64,000 nt of DNA, from assembly GCA_040702975.1 (NCBI GenBank), contig CP159990.1, positions 186,001-250,000 of the forward strand, written 5' to 3'. A program made the translations under genes and the position numbers. Numbering within the stretch: the stretch's first letter is position 1; every line of letters begins with the position of its first letter. Positions 8,832-17,708 of this stretch are shown here, piece after piece. The notes under the pieces were generated by a model. It made no database searches. It worked only from the letters and a program-made list of their open reading frames with translations, and was not told the origin of the DNA. Source of the stretch: Roseburia hominis. GTDB taxonomy: Bacteria > Bacillota > Clostridia > Lachnospirales > Lachnospiraceae.

Positions 8832-9452
8832 TCACGCTCTCCGCCTCCCACGATCCATCATCTTACAAAACACGATCGCCACCCCCGTGCTCACCGCCGT
8901 CGCCATGATCCCCGGTCCCACGATCGCCGTCGGATTCACGCTCCCATACTGGCTCCGGTAGGCGATCACATTCACCGGTATCAGCTGCAGCGACGAGATA
9001 TTGAGGATCAGAAACGTACACATCTCATTACTGGCCACTCCCTTTTTCCGCACCGGTCCCGCCAGTCTTCCACGCCTTCTATCCTCCTCCAGCTTCCCTA
9101 ATTCGTCCATAGCCCTAAGCCCCGCCGGCGTTGCCGCCCAGCCAAGCCCCAGCACATTCGCAATGATATTTGCCGCGATCGCCTCCTGCGCCGGGTGGTC
9201 TTTGGGAAGCGATGGGAATAGAAAATGAATGAACGGTCCCATCCGTTTTGAGGTCGACTCCAGCACTCCCGCCTTTTTTGCAATCTCCATAATCCCCACC
9301 CAGAAAGACATCACCCCCATCATCGTGATACATAAGGTCACCGCCTCCCGGGAAGAATCCAGCGCCGCATTCGTAATGTCCGGCATTTTCCCCGTAAACG
9401 CCGCAAAGACCACACCTACAATAATCATTCCTGCCCATAAATAATTCAGCAT
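8832..9452 (-). CDS. spmA: Spore maturation protein A (nucleoside-recognition/Gate domain)
   Basis: A 206-residue polytopic membrane protein matching SpmA, which with SpmB is needed for proper core dehydration of spores. Visible features are the N-terminal helix MLNYLWAGMIIVGVVFAAFTGK, the Gate domain stretch (ITMMGVMSFWVGIMEIAKKAGV), the conserved NIIANVLGLGWAATPAGLRAM, and NEMCTFLILNISSLQLIP. The ATG at 9450-9452 with GGAG at a 9-bp distance is chosen over one five codons upstream. The spmB partner usually follows directly, but here the downstream space holds only the XRE gene, so spmA stands alone. It implies a spore-forming ancestry. Confidence 0.9.
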   Translation of the reverse strand: MLNYLWAGMIIVGVVFAAFTGKMPDITNAALDSSREAVTLCITMMGVMSFWVGIMEIAKKAGVLESTSKRMGPFIHFLFPSLPKDHPAQEAIAANIIANVLGLGWAATPAGLRAMDELGKLEEDRRRGRLAGPVRKKGVASNEMCTFLILNISSLQLIPVNVIAYRSQYGSVNPTAIVGPGIMATAVSTGVAIVFCKMMDRGRRRA

Positions 9453-9598
9453 ACTAAAAATCTCCATGTATTTCTTCTATATAAAATATATGGCGATTCC
9501 GGGCATTCATTCCTGACAACCGAATATAATTTCTCAGGAAAGGAACAGCATTTATTTCCACGAGATAATCCATTCCTGACAACTAAATAAAGTTTTTT

Positions 9599-10864
9599 CT
9601 ACCTCTCCTCAGCACCCCTTGTCATTTCCCTAAGTCTCTCGGCCTGCTCCTCTCTAAAGATCTCCTGCATCCGTTCTACTTCTTCCTCCGTGTACTCCTC
9701 CACAGAATCGACGGTAACCCTCTTGATCCGCTGCTTCTTCAGTTCCAGGTACACCACTTCCCTAAACAACGTATATACCACCGAAACCAACGGGATAAAA
9801 ATCAGCATTCCCACGATTCCCATCAAATTTCCGCCAATCGTAACGGCGGCGAGCACCCAGATTGACGGCAGGCCCACCGAGCCGCCAACTACATGCGGAT
9901 AAATCAGATTCCCTTCTATTTGCTGCAATACCAAAAACAGAACGACAAAAAATACTGCCTGCCGCACATCCACCATAAATATCAGGAAGGTCCCCACCCC
10001 ACAGCCGATAAAACCGCCGAATATCGGAATCAACGCTGTAAAAGCGATCACAATTCCGGTGAGCAGTGCATAAGGCAGTCCAAGAACCGTCATGGAAACT
10101 ACGAACATACTCCCCAGGATCACCGCTTCCACACACTGCCCGGTCAGGAAACTGGAAAATGTCTTATAAGTCAATGCACAGATCTCAAGCCCTACCTCAG
10201 CCTTCCTTTTTGGCACAAATGCAAAAATAACTTTTCTTACCTGCACATGCAGTTTTTCTTTTTGAATCAAAATATAACACGCAAACGAAAAAGCGATGAA
10301 AAATGTCGCTACGCCGCTAATGATAGAACCAACCGCAGCCACCGTGGTGTTCATCATATTGCCTGCGCCATTTCCCAAAAATGACATCGCCCACTGAATA
10401 ATCTTGTCCGGATTGAATTCGATCTTATCAACATAATTCATGATTTCCTGATTATTATTGGTAAAATCCTGAATCCATTTCTGAAACTGGGGAATAAAAG
10501 CCGCAATATTCTGCCCCAGGCTGGAAAATGTTTCCCCAAGCTGCGGTACCAGAACAAACATGACCAGCACGATGACTCCCAGGACCAGTACAAGCGTCAG
10601 CACCAGACTCAGCGGCCGCGCCAGCTTCTTCGCGACCTTCCCACGCTTTTCCTTCTCCGCCCCAAAAATCTTCTTTTCCAGAAAGCTCATAGGAACATTG
10701 ATGATAAACGCGATCGCTCCCCCTATCACAAAGGGTAAAATAATTCCCCACACGAATCCCAATACATCTAAAACAATATCGAATTTCCAAAGTCCTACCA
10801 ATATTAATATGGTAAATACGATCAGTCCCCTGATTTTCCGAAATGTCACCTTGCTCCAGTCCAT
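9599..10864 (-). CDS. AI-2E family transporter (YtvI/UPF0118-like)
   Basis: A 421-residue membrane protein of the AI-2 exporter family (PF01594). It has the paired N-terminal helices (about 14-30 and 34-60), further hydrophobic segments near 80-105, 165-200 and 240-340, and the conserved core GIVIAFTALIPIFGGFIGCGVG plus QQIEGNLIYPHVVGGSVGLPSIWVL. The C-terminus is a charged cytoplasmic tail. The family includes both autoinducer-2 exporters and Na+/H+ antiporters, so the substrate cannot be assigned. Gene stands alone on the minus strand. Confidence 0.88.
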   Translation of the reverse strand: MDWSKVTFRKIRGLIVFTILILVGLWKFDIVLDVLGFVWGIILPFVIGGAIAFIINVPMSFLEKKIFGAEKEKRGKVAKKLARPLSLVLTLVLVLGVIVLVMFVLVPQLGETFSSLGQNIAAFIPQFQKWIQDFTNNNQEIMNYVDKIEFNPDKIIQWAMSFLGNGAGNMMNTTVAAVGSIISGVATFFIAFSFACYILIQKEKLHVQVRKVIFAFVPKRKAEVGLEICALTYKTFSSFLTGQCVEAVILGSMFVVSMTVLGLPYALLTGIVIAFTALIPIFGGFIGCGVGTFLIFMVDVRQAVFFVVLFLVLQQIEGNLIYPHVVGGSVGLPSIWVLAAVTIGGNLMGIVGMLIFIPLVSVVYTLFREVVYLELKKQRIKRVTVDSVEEYTEEEVERMQEIFREEQAERLREMTRGAEER

Positions 10865-11035
10865 TTTCTACGCTCCTTCTCTATTTTCAATTTAATTTTA
10901 CCTTTTTATTCCCTGCTATATAATCGCAATATTCCCAAATCCTTCTTATCACACATGATTTATTTTCTGCTTTACTACCTTTATTTCCAACTTAATCTTT
11001 ATTCATTTCCACCAGTATATACCAATTATTCCCAC

Positions 11036-11069
11036 AAAAAAAGCTCCGCCGGACAAAAAGTCCGGCGGA
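11036..11069 (-). terminator. Intrinsic terminator of the MsmX-type ATPase gene
   Basis: Perfect 10-bp stem TCCGCCGGAC (11045-11054) and GTCCGGCGGA (11060-11069) around a 5-nt loop. On the minus strand it is followed by a run of seven T (complement of 11036-11042). It ends transcription about 40 bp after the stop codon. Confidence 0.9.
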
Positions 11070-11109
11070 ACCGTAAATTTTATAAATTCTTAAGTTTTAA
11101 GCCTTCTGA

Positions 11110-12222
11110 CTAGTTGGTGATTGTCAGCTCAGTCTCTTTATCGAATACATGAATCTTATCCGGATCAAGAGCAAATTTAACAGTATCGCCTGTTCTTGCA
11201 GTTGTTCTTGGATCAACTCTTGCAGTCATGGTAGCTCCTTCGTAATCGAAGTGCAGGTAAACTTCAGCACCAAGCATCTCGTATACACGGATAGTAGCCT
11301 GGATAATGGTGTTCTGATGTTTAGCAAGGTAATCCGGCTCATCATGTACGTCTTCCGGACGAATACCAAGTACAACAGTCTTTCCATCATATCCGCCAGC
11401 GATAAGCTTTTTAGCTTTTGCTTCCGGAAGTTCGATCTCTGCCGGGCCAGCCTGAAGAACAACTTTGTTGCCTTTTACTTTACATACAGCGTCTACGAAG
11501 TTCATCTGCGGAGATCCGATGAATCCGGCAACGAACAGGTTGCACGGTGTATCGTAAAGTACCTGCGGAGTATCTACCTGCTGAACGATACCAGCGTTCA
11601 TAACTACGATTCTGGTACCAAGGGTCATAGCCTCTGTCTGGTCATGTGTTACGTAAATGATGGTTGTGCCCAGTCTCTGATGCAGTTTGGAGATCTCAAT
11701 ACGCATCTGTCCACGAAGCTTAGCGTCCAGGTTAGAAAGCGGCTCGTCCATAAGGAATACCTTCGGGTTACGAACGATAGCACGTCCCATAGCAACACGC
11801 TGTCTCTGTCCACCGGAAAGAGCCTTCGGTTTACGATCAAGCAGTTTCTCAAGGTCAAGGATCTTAGCTGCTTCACGAACCATCTTATCGATCTGATCCT
11901 TCGGTACTTTTCTTAACTTAAGACCGAAAGCCATGTTATCGTATACTGTCATATGCGGATACAGAGCGTAGTTCTGGAATACCATTGCGATATCTCTGTC
12001 CTTCGGCTCTACGTCGTTAACTACCTTGTCGCCGATGCGAAGCTCGCCGCTTGTGATGTCTTCCAGACCAGCAACCATACGAAGTGTAGTAGATTTACCA
12101 CATCCTGACGGTCCTACGAAGATGATAAACTCTTTGTCTTCGATTTCGAGGTTGAAATCTTTAACTGCTTCAAATCCATTCGGATAAGTTTTGTTGATAT
12201 GTTTCAATGATAAACTTGCCAT
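11110..12222 (-). CDS. msmX: MsmX/UgpC-type ATPase of carbohydrate ABC importers
   Basis: ATPase subunit shared by several CUT1-type sugar importers. The 370 residues contain Walker A (GPSGCGKST), the Q-loop (MVFQNYALYPHMTV), the signature LSGGQRQRVAMGRA, Walker B (VFLMDEPLSNLDAK), the switch His in VTHDQTEAM, and a C-terminal TOBE/MalK-like regulatory region. The ATG at 12220-12222 follows AGGAGGAAAAGAACA; an upstream in-frame ATG lacks an SD. No sugar permease genes are adjacent, which fits the known stand-alone multi-client role of MsmX. It has its own terminator. Confidence 0.93.
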   Translation of the reverse strand: MASLSLKHINKTYPNGFEAVKDFNLEIEDKEFIIFVGPSGCGKSTTLRMVAGLEDITSGELRIGDKVVNDVEPKDRDIAMVFQNYALYPHMTVYDNMAFGLKLRKVPKDQIDKMVREAAKILDLEKLLDRKPKALSGGQRQRVAMGRAIVRNPKVFLMDEPLSNLDAKLRGQMRIEISKLHQRLGTTIIYVTHDQTEAMTLGTRIVVMNAGIVQQVDTPQVLYDTPCNLFVAGFIGSPQMNFVDAVCKVKGNKVVLQAGPAEIELPEAKAKKLIAGGYDGKTVVLGIRPEDVHDEPDYLAKHQNTIIQATIRVYEMLGAEVYLHFDYEGATMTARVDPRTTARTGDTVKFALDPDKIHVFDKETELTITN

Positions 12223-12441
12223 TGTTCTTTTCCTCCTAAATTTGTACGGCCCCGGCCGCTGTTTTCTTTCTGACACTAAGTATAGTAGAGATTTAGGAAA
12301 GAATCCATAACCGACTTGAACAAAGATTTTCGAGTTTCATGTACAAATTGACGAAAAGAAGGATTTTTTCCCTTTCAAGTATCCATGGCGCCGGGATGAA
12401 TGTCCACCGTACCTTTACTTAAATATGCCCGGCAGCAAAAA

Positions 12442-12461
12442 GGACGGGCATAAGCCCGTCC
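12442..12461 (-). terminator. Intrinsic terminator after the FucU-like gene
   Basis: Perfect 8-bp stem GGACGGGC (12442-12449) and GCCCGTCC (12454-12461) with a 4-nt loop, followed on the minus strand by TTTTTGC. It ends the downstream (gntR-frlD-gntR-fucU) part of the fructoselysine locus and separates it from msmX. Confidence 0.85.
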
Positions 12462-12474
12462 CCTCCACAGCCAA

Positions 12475-12927
12475 TTAGCTATCTTTGCGGATAACTCCCT
12501 TCTGCAGGAAAATGTTCCCATACACATCTCTTTCTCCGGTGCCGATCACCAGATCAATTTCCTTTGAAACAGCCCAGAACTCCGGATCGTCCAGATACTG
12601 AATTCCGTTCGGCAGTTTGGAATATTCCTCACTGTTTCTCACAATTTCCTCATAATCCTTCCACACATCCGGCGCCGGAATTCCATTCTCCGTATTGCAG
12701 ATGCGAACAGAATTATCAATATAATCATCTAACGGAATCAATTGAAGGACCGCTTTTAGAACTTCAGCTCCTCCCACTCCGTCAAGACGGACACGATAAG
12801 CCCTGTCATGTCCCACCGTATTGATATCACAATTTCCATCACAGATCATAATCTTAGAGCCGTGTCCAATGGCACACAAAGCTCTTAACAAATCCGGCGA
12901 CATACAAGTCGGTATATTTTTTAACAT
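12475..12927 (-). CDS. RbsD/FucU family sugar mutarotase
   Basis: A 150-residue RbsD/FucU protein. These catalyse ring-form or anomer conversion of sugars such as ribose and fucose. The N-terminal LLRALCAIGHGSKIMICDGN holds the conserved catalytic-site histidine, and the ending ERDVYGNIFLQKGVI is closer to FucU than RbsD. The ATG at 12925-12927 follows GGAGGAAATCAGT. It is the last gene before a strong terminator, 138 bp after a GntR gene of the fructoselysine locus. It may help present the correct sugar anomer to the locus's kinase or deglycase; that link is inference from position. Confidence 0.85.
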   Translation of the reverse strand: MLKNIPTCMSPDLLRALCAIGHGSKIMICDGNCDINTVGHDRAYRVRLDGVGGAEVLKAVLQLIPLDDYIDNSVRICNTENGIPAPDVWKDYEEIVRNSEEYSKLPNGIQYLDDPEFWAVSKEIDLVIGTGERDVYGNIFLQKGVIRKDS

Positions 12928-13065
12928 ACTGATTTCCTCCACAATATATAAATAACTCTTAATTTTTCATGCAGCTCTTACTGTTTTACTATTTTTACAC
13001 CTCTTACTGCCAACACAATGTATCGCGGAATATCTGGTGGTATAATTCTAAACGTCAATGATACA

Positions 13066-13794
13066 CTAGTCATCATTACGAAACGTAGCAGTAAAGCTGC
13101 AAATATCTGCACGGCTGTATGTACGTGAAAACTCAACTACACGGTGATCTGTATCATAACTTACACACTCAAACAGCATCACCGCAAGCTCGCTGTTAAT
13201 TCCAAGCAGCTTCGCGTCGCTTTGCTCAAGCTGCGTCAGTTCCAGCGTCTGGTTCGCCGTTTTTATCTCAATATTATAGAATTCAAAGACTTCATCTAAT
13301 GAAAACACGGTCAGGTCCACATCGTCCAGATTCGGCAGAACACACTGCGGAACATAAATCTCATCTATAGAATATGGCGTGTCATCAGCAAGGCAGAGAC
13401 ATTTAATATAGTAGATATTCTCCTCCGGATCTATCTGAAAAATATCTCCGAATTTGGTTCCTGCCCTCCGAAGCCCCTTCGCAAGAATCCTTGTGGCGGG
13501 CTTCATATGCCGGTCCTTCAGTACCTGTGTAAATCCTCCCAGCGTGTCCAGGGTCCTCTCGATTTTCTCCCCCATGACAAACATGCCTTTTCCCTGAATC
13601 TTTTTAAGAATTCCTTCATTCGCCAGAGTTTCAATCGCACTACGCACCGTAAGACGGTTGAGTTCATATGTTTCTGCCAATTCCTTCTCTGTCGGTATTG
13701 CAGTCCCCGGCGGATACTCGCCGGACTCTATTTTATTCCGTATAACCTCCCGCAGCTGCAAATACATCGGGGATTGATAATTGATATCACTCAT
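13066..13794 (-). CDS. GntR-family regulator with UTRA domain (paralogue 1 of pair A)
   Basis: A 242-residue HutC-subfamily repressor: winged helix at residues 1-75 (TEKELAETYELNRLTVRSAIETLANEGILKKIQGKGMFV) and a C-terminal UTRA effector domain that in this family binds phosphorylated sugars or amino-sugar derivatives. It is collinear throughout with the regulator at 22356-23084 (shared YMQLREV-like start, TPGTAIPTE, VFSL/M-EI/V-FEFY core), so the two are a duplicated pair. It lies between the first frlD-like kinase and the fucU-like gene, in their transcription unit. The likely effector is a fructoselysine pathway phosphate. Confidence 0.88.
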   Translation of the reverse strand: MSDINYQSPMYLQLREVIRNKIESGEYPPGTAIPTEKELAETYELNRLTVRSAIETLANEGILKKIQGKGMFVMGEKIERTLDTLGGFTQVLKDRHMKPATRILAKGLRRAGTKFGDIFQIDPEENIYYIKCLCLADDTPYSIDEIYVPQCVLPNLDDVDLTVFSLDEVFEFYNIEIKTANQTLELTQLEQSDAKLLGINSELAVMLFECVSYDTDHRVVEFSRTYSRADICSFTATFRNDD

Positions 13795-13820
13795 ATGACT
13801 CTTCTGCCTTTCCTAACTAA

Positions 13821-14603
13821 CTACCAGGCGCCCTTGTACCCAATAGTGATCGTACTGTTCTTCGCTCCTGCCTGCATACACTCTTCGAGGCTCGCTCCTC
13901 TTAAGACCCCATCCAGGAAGCCCGCGATATAACTGTCTCCCGCTCCCATGGTATCTACCACTTCACAAGAGATAATTCCAAATTTATAAAACTGATTGCC
14001 GTCATAAGCAATACTTCCGTTGCTTCCAAGGGTGGCAATGACATATTTCGCACCCTGAGCCTGCCTTCTGCGGATAAATTCCCTTGTCGGTTCATCATCC
14101 TCATCAAATGCAAAAAATGCATAATCCACATAGGGCAACGCCTCATCGATGATCGGATTATCCCGCTCCGTAGAGAAATCAAACGCGATGATATTCTTTC
14201 CGGAACGCATCTTCGGCAGGTCAGATTCTATGTGACTCCAAATGCTGCTGACGATCAGGTCCTGCTCCCTGCAAAAAGCAAGATCATCTTCAGAAAGCCT
14301 GATGTCCGCAAGAACGCCCTCGTCGTAATCTTTGAATACTCTGTCATTATTTACCAGCTCTACAATAGTAATCGCTGTCTTACCCGGCAGAGTTCTGACT
14401 CTGGAGGTGTCGACGCCTTTTTGTGCAACGGCCTCTTTCAGCACCGGGCCGTATTTGTCATCCCCCACCACTCCAATATAAGATACCTCATGCTGATATC
14501 TCTTAAAATAAACCGCAACATTTACCGGATTTCCTCCCGGAAACGCCTGGCCAAGCTGCTCATAAACATCCATACAATTATCGCCAATTGTAGTTATTTT
14601 CAT
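13821..14603 (-). CDS. frlD: Fructoselysine 6-kinase-like PfkB kinase, copy 1
   Basis: A 260-residue PfkB-family sugar kinase most like E. coli FrlD, which phosphorylates fructoselysine at C6. It shares the N-terminal TTIGDNCMDVYEQLGQAFPGGNPVNVAVY, the anion-hole/catalytic motif VDTMGAGDSYIAGFL, and the short C-terminal ending KGAW that is typical of FrlD. The ATG at 14601-14603 follows GAGGTGAAGAAA. It sits between two GntR genes and has a paralogue at 17709-18530. The two are clearly diverged, so they may phosphorylate different Amadori compounds. Confidence 0.88.
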   Translation of the reverse strand: MKITTIGDNCMDVYEQLGQAFPGGNPVNVAVYFKRYQHEVSYIGVVGDDKYGPVLKEAVAQKGVDTSRVRTLPGKTAITIVELVNNDRVFKDYDEGVLADIRLSEDDLAFCREQDLIVSSIWSHIESDLPKMRSGKNIIAFDFSTERDNPIIDEALPYVDYAFFAFDEDDEPTREFIRRRQAQGAKYVIATLGSNGSIAYDGNQFYKFGIISCEVVDTMGAGDSYIAGFLDGVLRGASLEECMQAGAKNSTITIGYKGAW

Positions 14604-14680
14604 TTTCTTCACCTCATTTTGCAATCCATATCCCAGGGACGCCGGATTTGCAATAGGAGCGGCTGCACATTAACAAACGG

Positions 14681-15436
14681 TTATTCTCTGTTTTTCTTTT
14701 CTTTGGGGATTTGCTTTAATATACTCATAAAACAAATCTTGTCCGCTCTGACAACAGACCTGCAATACTCAACAGGTTCTCCATCGCTTCCACAGATCAC
14801 ACCGCTCACATAAATCACCGCTGTCTCTTCCGGAATCCTTAACAATTCAGACTCCTTCTTCGTCGTATACGTGATACTGACCTTCTGCTGTCCCTGAGTA
14901 AGTTTCGTTCCATATATATTTTCTATTACATGATAAAGTGACTCCTGCGTGAAATCGTGCTCTTCTATGCCGCGAAAACGCCCGGCGTCAAGATAAGAAG
15001 TCTCGATCCACCCGGGACTATCGTCCACTAATCTCAATCGCGATATCACAAATATCTTATGTCCTAACGGTACATGTAATTTCATAGAGATCTGCTTTGT
15101 ACACTCAATCACAGATGATGACACGAGAACTGCCGTAATCTTTCTGCCGGACTCCTGCGCTTTACGCTTCATGCCCAGGCTCTCGATATCCTGAAGATTT
15201 CGCACATATTTCGGAGGGGAAACATAGGTGCCGCTTCCCACCACGCTATACACCTTTCCCTCGATCTCCAGCTTCCGCACCGCTTTGCGCAAAGTGGTAC
15301 GGCTGATATCCCACATCTCACACATCCTGCGCTCTGCAGGCAGACGGTCGTGCGGCTTCATATGATTCTCTTTTATATAACATTCCAGCAATTCAACTGC
15401 GATATCTCGCGGTTTTCCGCGGTATTCAGACTGCAT
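14681..15436 (-). CDS. GntR-family regulator with UTRA domain (paralogue 1 of pair B)
   Basis: A 251-residue HutC-type regulator with an N-terminal winged helix (residues ~5-75; RLPAERRMCEMWDISRTTLRKAVRKLEIEGKVYSVVGSGTYVS) and a UTRA domain. It is collinear with the regulator at 21577-22311, with the same RKMCEMW and RNLQDI/RNLRDI blocks, forming the second duplicated regulator pair of the locus. The ATG at 15434-15436 follows AAAAGGGAGAAGTGTA. A promoter lies just upstream, so it probably begins its own unit with frlD copy 1, the next GntR and the fucU-like gene. Confidence 0.88.
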   Translation of the reverse strand: MQSEYRGKPRDIAVELLECYIKENHMKPHDRLPAERRMCEMWDISRTTLRKAVRKLEIEGKVYSVVGSGTYVSPPKYVRNLQDIESLGMKRKAQESGRKITAVLVSSSVIECTKQISMKLHVPLGHKIFVISRLRLVDDSPGWIETSYLDAGRFRGIEEHDFTQESLYHVIENIYGTKLTQGQQKVSITYTTKKESELLRIPEETAVIYVSGVICGSDGEPVEYCRSVVRADKICFMSILKQIPKEKKNRE

Positions 15437-15454
15437 TACACTTCTCCCTTTTCT

Positions 15455-15498
15455 GATTAATATAATCCAGTATAGCATACTTTTGCCGGAATTGTCAT
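15455..15498 (-). promoter_or_regulatory. Internal promoter and palindrome before the gntR-frlD-gntR-fucU unit
   Basis: Minus strand ATGACA (15493-15498), 18-bp spacer, TATACT (15469-15474) with the extended -10 dinucleotide TG (TGCTATACT). A palindrome GATTA-3 bp-TAATC (15455-15467) lies at the expected transcription start. The same arms occur around the frlA -10 (GATTA-5 bp-TAATC at 21075-21089), suggesting a related operator, though spacing differs by two bases. Confidence 0.6.
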
Positions 15499-15525
15499 AA
15501 AAATCAATATGATGCGCCCCTGCAA

Positions 15526-15954
15526 TTACTCACCATCTATAAAAATTTTTATCATGCGGTTGGCTGGTCCGTCGAACTCGCAGAAGTACACATCCTGTGC
15601 CCCTCCCTGAATCAATTCGCCATCTATCACATAGAAGTGACAGTGATTTCCTGTTAAATAGGATTTCAAATGACCCGTAGGGTTTCCGGCAGTTGAACCA
15701 TAATCATGCAACATTCGTGCATGGGAATATGTACCCTCCTCCGGGGCATTTTTTTCAAGCATATTAGCAATATCACTTTCCAGGCACTCCAATGCTTCAT
15801 TCACCGCAATACCCGTTGTGGTATGCATTGTCATAACGGTTGCAACTCCATTTTGAATCCCGCTCTCGCGGACGGCCTCACGAAGCTTATCCGTCACAAG
15901 GATCATCTGATTATACTCCTTTGTGAGTATCCTATAACTATACATCCGTATCAT
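15526..15954 (-). CDS. YjbQ/UPF0047 family protein
   Basis: A 142-residue member of the YjbQ (UPF0047) family, known for a weak thiamine-phosphate synthase activity. Conserved marks are MHTTTGIAVNEAL, the HARM...DYGSTAGNPTGHLKSYLTG block with metal-binding histidines, VIDGELIQGGAQDVYFCEFDGP, and the C-terminal strand. The ATG at 15952-15954 with GGAGG at 6 bp is preferred over one four codons later. It overlaps nothing but begins 10 bp after the end of the amidohydrolase, within the fructoselysine operon. Its role there is unknown; it may be a small hydrolase or isomerase. Confidence 0.85.
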   Translation of the reverse strand: MIRMYSYRILTKEYNQMILVTDKLREAVRESGIQNGVATVMTMHTTTGIAVNEALECLESDIANMLEKNAPEEGTYSHARMLHDYGSTAGNPTGHLKSYLTGNHCHFYVIDGELIQGGAQDVYFCEFDGPANRMIKIFIDGE

Positions 15955-15964
15955 AACAATCCTC

Positions 15965-16810
15965 CTATACACCAATAAACTCAAGTGCGTTCTGTCCTTT
16001 TATCAGCTCCAGAGTACTCTCTCTAAATCCCAGGTGATCCAGCGCCTTCGCCATCCTCATCTGTTCAAATCTTGGAGCGTCACTTCCGAACATGACCTGA
16101 TGACGGAGACTACGGTCGATCCATGTGACCGGAATATCCTGGGTAAATAGTTTTTTGTAAAATTCCAGAGCACTATCAAAATAGAGTACGCCGGTATCAG
16201 CATATACATTCGGATATTTTACCATCAGCATCGCCGTTTCCCCAGTCCATGGCCATCCAAAATGCGCCAGGCATATCTTCAGATTAGGATGCCTTTGCAC
16301 CATTTCCTCGAATTCCATCGGGCGGCAGTATTTTGCAACACAATCCGGCTCCCAACTCAGACCACTGTGAAAAATAATAGGTTTTTTCCTGCTTTCACAG
16401 AATTGGTATACCGCTTCCAGCCGTTCATCGTCCGGATAGCAGTGAAGCCTTCCCAGATTCAGCTTCAATCCTTTTAGCTTTAACTCATCAAAAGCATATT
16501 CCAGTTTCCCGCAGGCGTCATCCTTAAGCGGATCCACCCCTGCAAAACCGATAAATCTCTGCGGCTCCATAGCTATCAGGCTTGCAATCTCTTCATTCAT
16601 AACCAGCGCTTTTCCATCAACACTGCTTACATCCATTGGTAACAGGCAGAGTTTGTCAATTCCCGCGCAATCCATTTTATTTTTCACATCATCAAGCGGT
16701 GCCGCCGAATTTCTGTGAATCTGCAGCTTTTCATGACGCATTCTGACCATTTCCGCATCCTGGCAGATCGGTTCATAAAAAGCCGGATGAACATGCATAT
16801 CGATAAACAT
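15965..16810 (-). CDS. Amidohydrolase-2 family metal-dependent hydrolase
   Basis: A 281-residue TIM-barrel hydrolase of the amidohydrolase-related (PF04909) group. It shows the N-terminal HxH metal motif (FIDMHVHPAFYEP), a lysine-bearing strand LKGLKLNLGRLH, the histidines of IIFHSG and ICLAHFGWPW, and the final aspartate in MFGSDAPR. Such enzymes hydrolyse or decarboxylate small ring compounds. It is placed between frlC and the yjbQ gene with 15-bp gaps, so it is probably co-transcribed with the fructoselysine genes. A substrate such as a lactam or amide of an Amadori product is a guess. Confidence 0.8.
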   Translation of the reverse strand: MFIDMHVHPAFYEPICQDAEMVRMRHEKLQIHRNSAAPLDDVKNKMDCAGIDKLCLLPMDVSSVDGKALVMNEEIASLIAMEPQRFIGFAGVDPLKDDACGKLEYAFDELKLKGLKLNLGRLHCYPDDERLEAVYQFCESRKKPIIFHSGLSWEPDCVAKYCRPMEFEEMVQRHPNLKICLAHFGWPWTGETAMLMVKYPNVYADTGVLYFDSALEFYKKLFTQDIPVTWIDRSLRHQVMFGSDAPRFEQMRMAKALDHLGFRESTLELIKGQNALEFIGV

Positions 16811-16825
16811 TATGCCACTTCCTCC

Positions 16826-17656
16826 TTAGAATCCCGCCTCTTTCATGTAGGCTCTTACATTGTCAATGCTTCTTCTTGCATACAGCCTGGGTTCATTGAT
16901 ATATCCATTTACCAGCTCCAAGGTGGCAGTCCCTTGATATCCCGCCTCTTTTAGCTCCATAAACAACTCGCGAAGAGGAATGGAACCCTCACCGGGGACA
17001 ATGTGGCTATCTGTTCCCTGCTCTCCATCAATAATATGGAAATGATACATTTTTTCACCAAGCTTGTCCAGATATGCCAAAATACTCTCATACTGCACAA
17101 AAGGCGGCACAAGGTCACACATTCCCACCACATAGGGAGAATCAATTTTCTGAAACAGCTCCACCGCGTCATTGGCGCTTGTAAATACATTGCTTTCATA
17201 AGGCGTCAACGTCTCGACCACCAGCTTCACGCCTGTTTTCTCTGCGTGCTCGCCTAACTCGCGTACCGTTTTCTCCATGCGGTCCCAGATTTCCCGGCGA
17301 GTAGCCAGATAACCTGCATGAGCCGGGCTGATCAACATGTAATCGGCTCCCAGTTCCTTTGCCATATCCAAACATATCTTCAAATATTCTATGGCATCCC
17401 GTCTCTGCCGTTCACTACCGATCATAAAATTATATGGGTAGGCATTATGCTCCGGGGTATATCCCAAAACCGGCATCTCGTATTGATCAATGAGGCGTTT
17501 TACCTCCCCTATTTCTCCGGCTTTCAGATCCGGTGCAAATGCGTGGGGACGTCCTCCCCATAGCTCGATGAAATCATATCCAAATTTTTTCGCATCCTGA
17601 AAACAGTGTTCCAGCGGGTTTCTCTGATACCCAAATGTAAACATCCCGATTTTCAT
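16826..17656 (-). CDS. frlC: Fructoselysine 3-epimerase
   Basis: A 276-residue sugar phosphate isomerase/epimerase matching E. coli FrlC, which interconverts fructoselysine and psicoselysine. Recognised stretches are MKIGMFTFGYQRNPLEHCF, IELWGGRPHAFAPDLKAGEI, LGYTPEHNAYPYNFMIG, LTPYESNV and the C-terminal INEPRLYARRSI, all closely paralleled in FrlC. TIM-barrel acids and histidines for the divalent metal are present (VVETLTPYE, YHFHIIDG, TATLELVNG). Located between frlD copy 2 and the amidohydrolase in the same direction. Identification is strong. Confidence 0.92.
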   Translation of the reverse strand: MKIGMFTFGYQRNPLEHCFQDAKKFGYDFIELWGGRPHAFAPDLKAGEIGEVKRLIDQYEMPVLGYTPEHNAYPYNFMIGSERQRRDAIEYLKICLDMAKELGADYMLISPAHAGYLATRREIWDRMEKTVRELGEHAEKTGVKLVVETLTPYESNVFTSANDAVELFQKIDSPYVVGMCDLVPPFVQYESILAYLDKLGEKMYHFHIIDGEQGTDSHIVPGEGSIPLRELFMELKEAGYQGTATLELVNGYINEPRLYARRSIDNVRAYMKEAGF

Positions 17657-17708
17657 TCCATTTTCTCCTGTTCTATTATGCCTCTCGTAATATCTGGCAG
17701 CGCTTCAT

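Noticed and set aside
9508..9583. Direct repeat CATTCCTGACAAC at 9508-9520 and 9571-9583
   Set aside because: Two short copies only, with nothing else to indicate a mobile element or operator.
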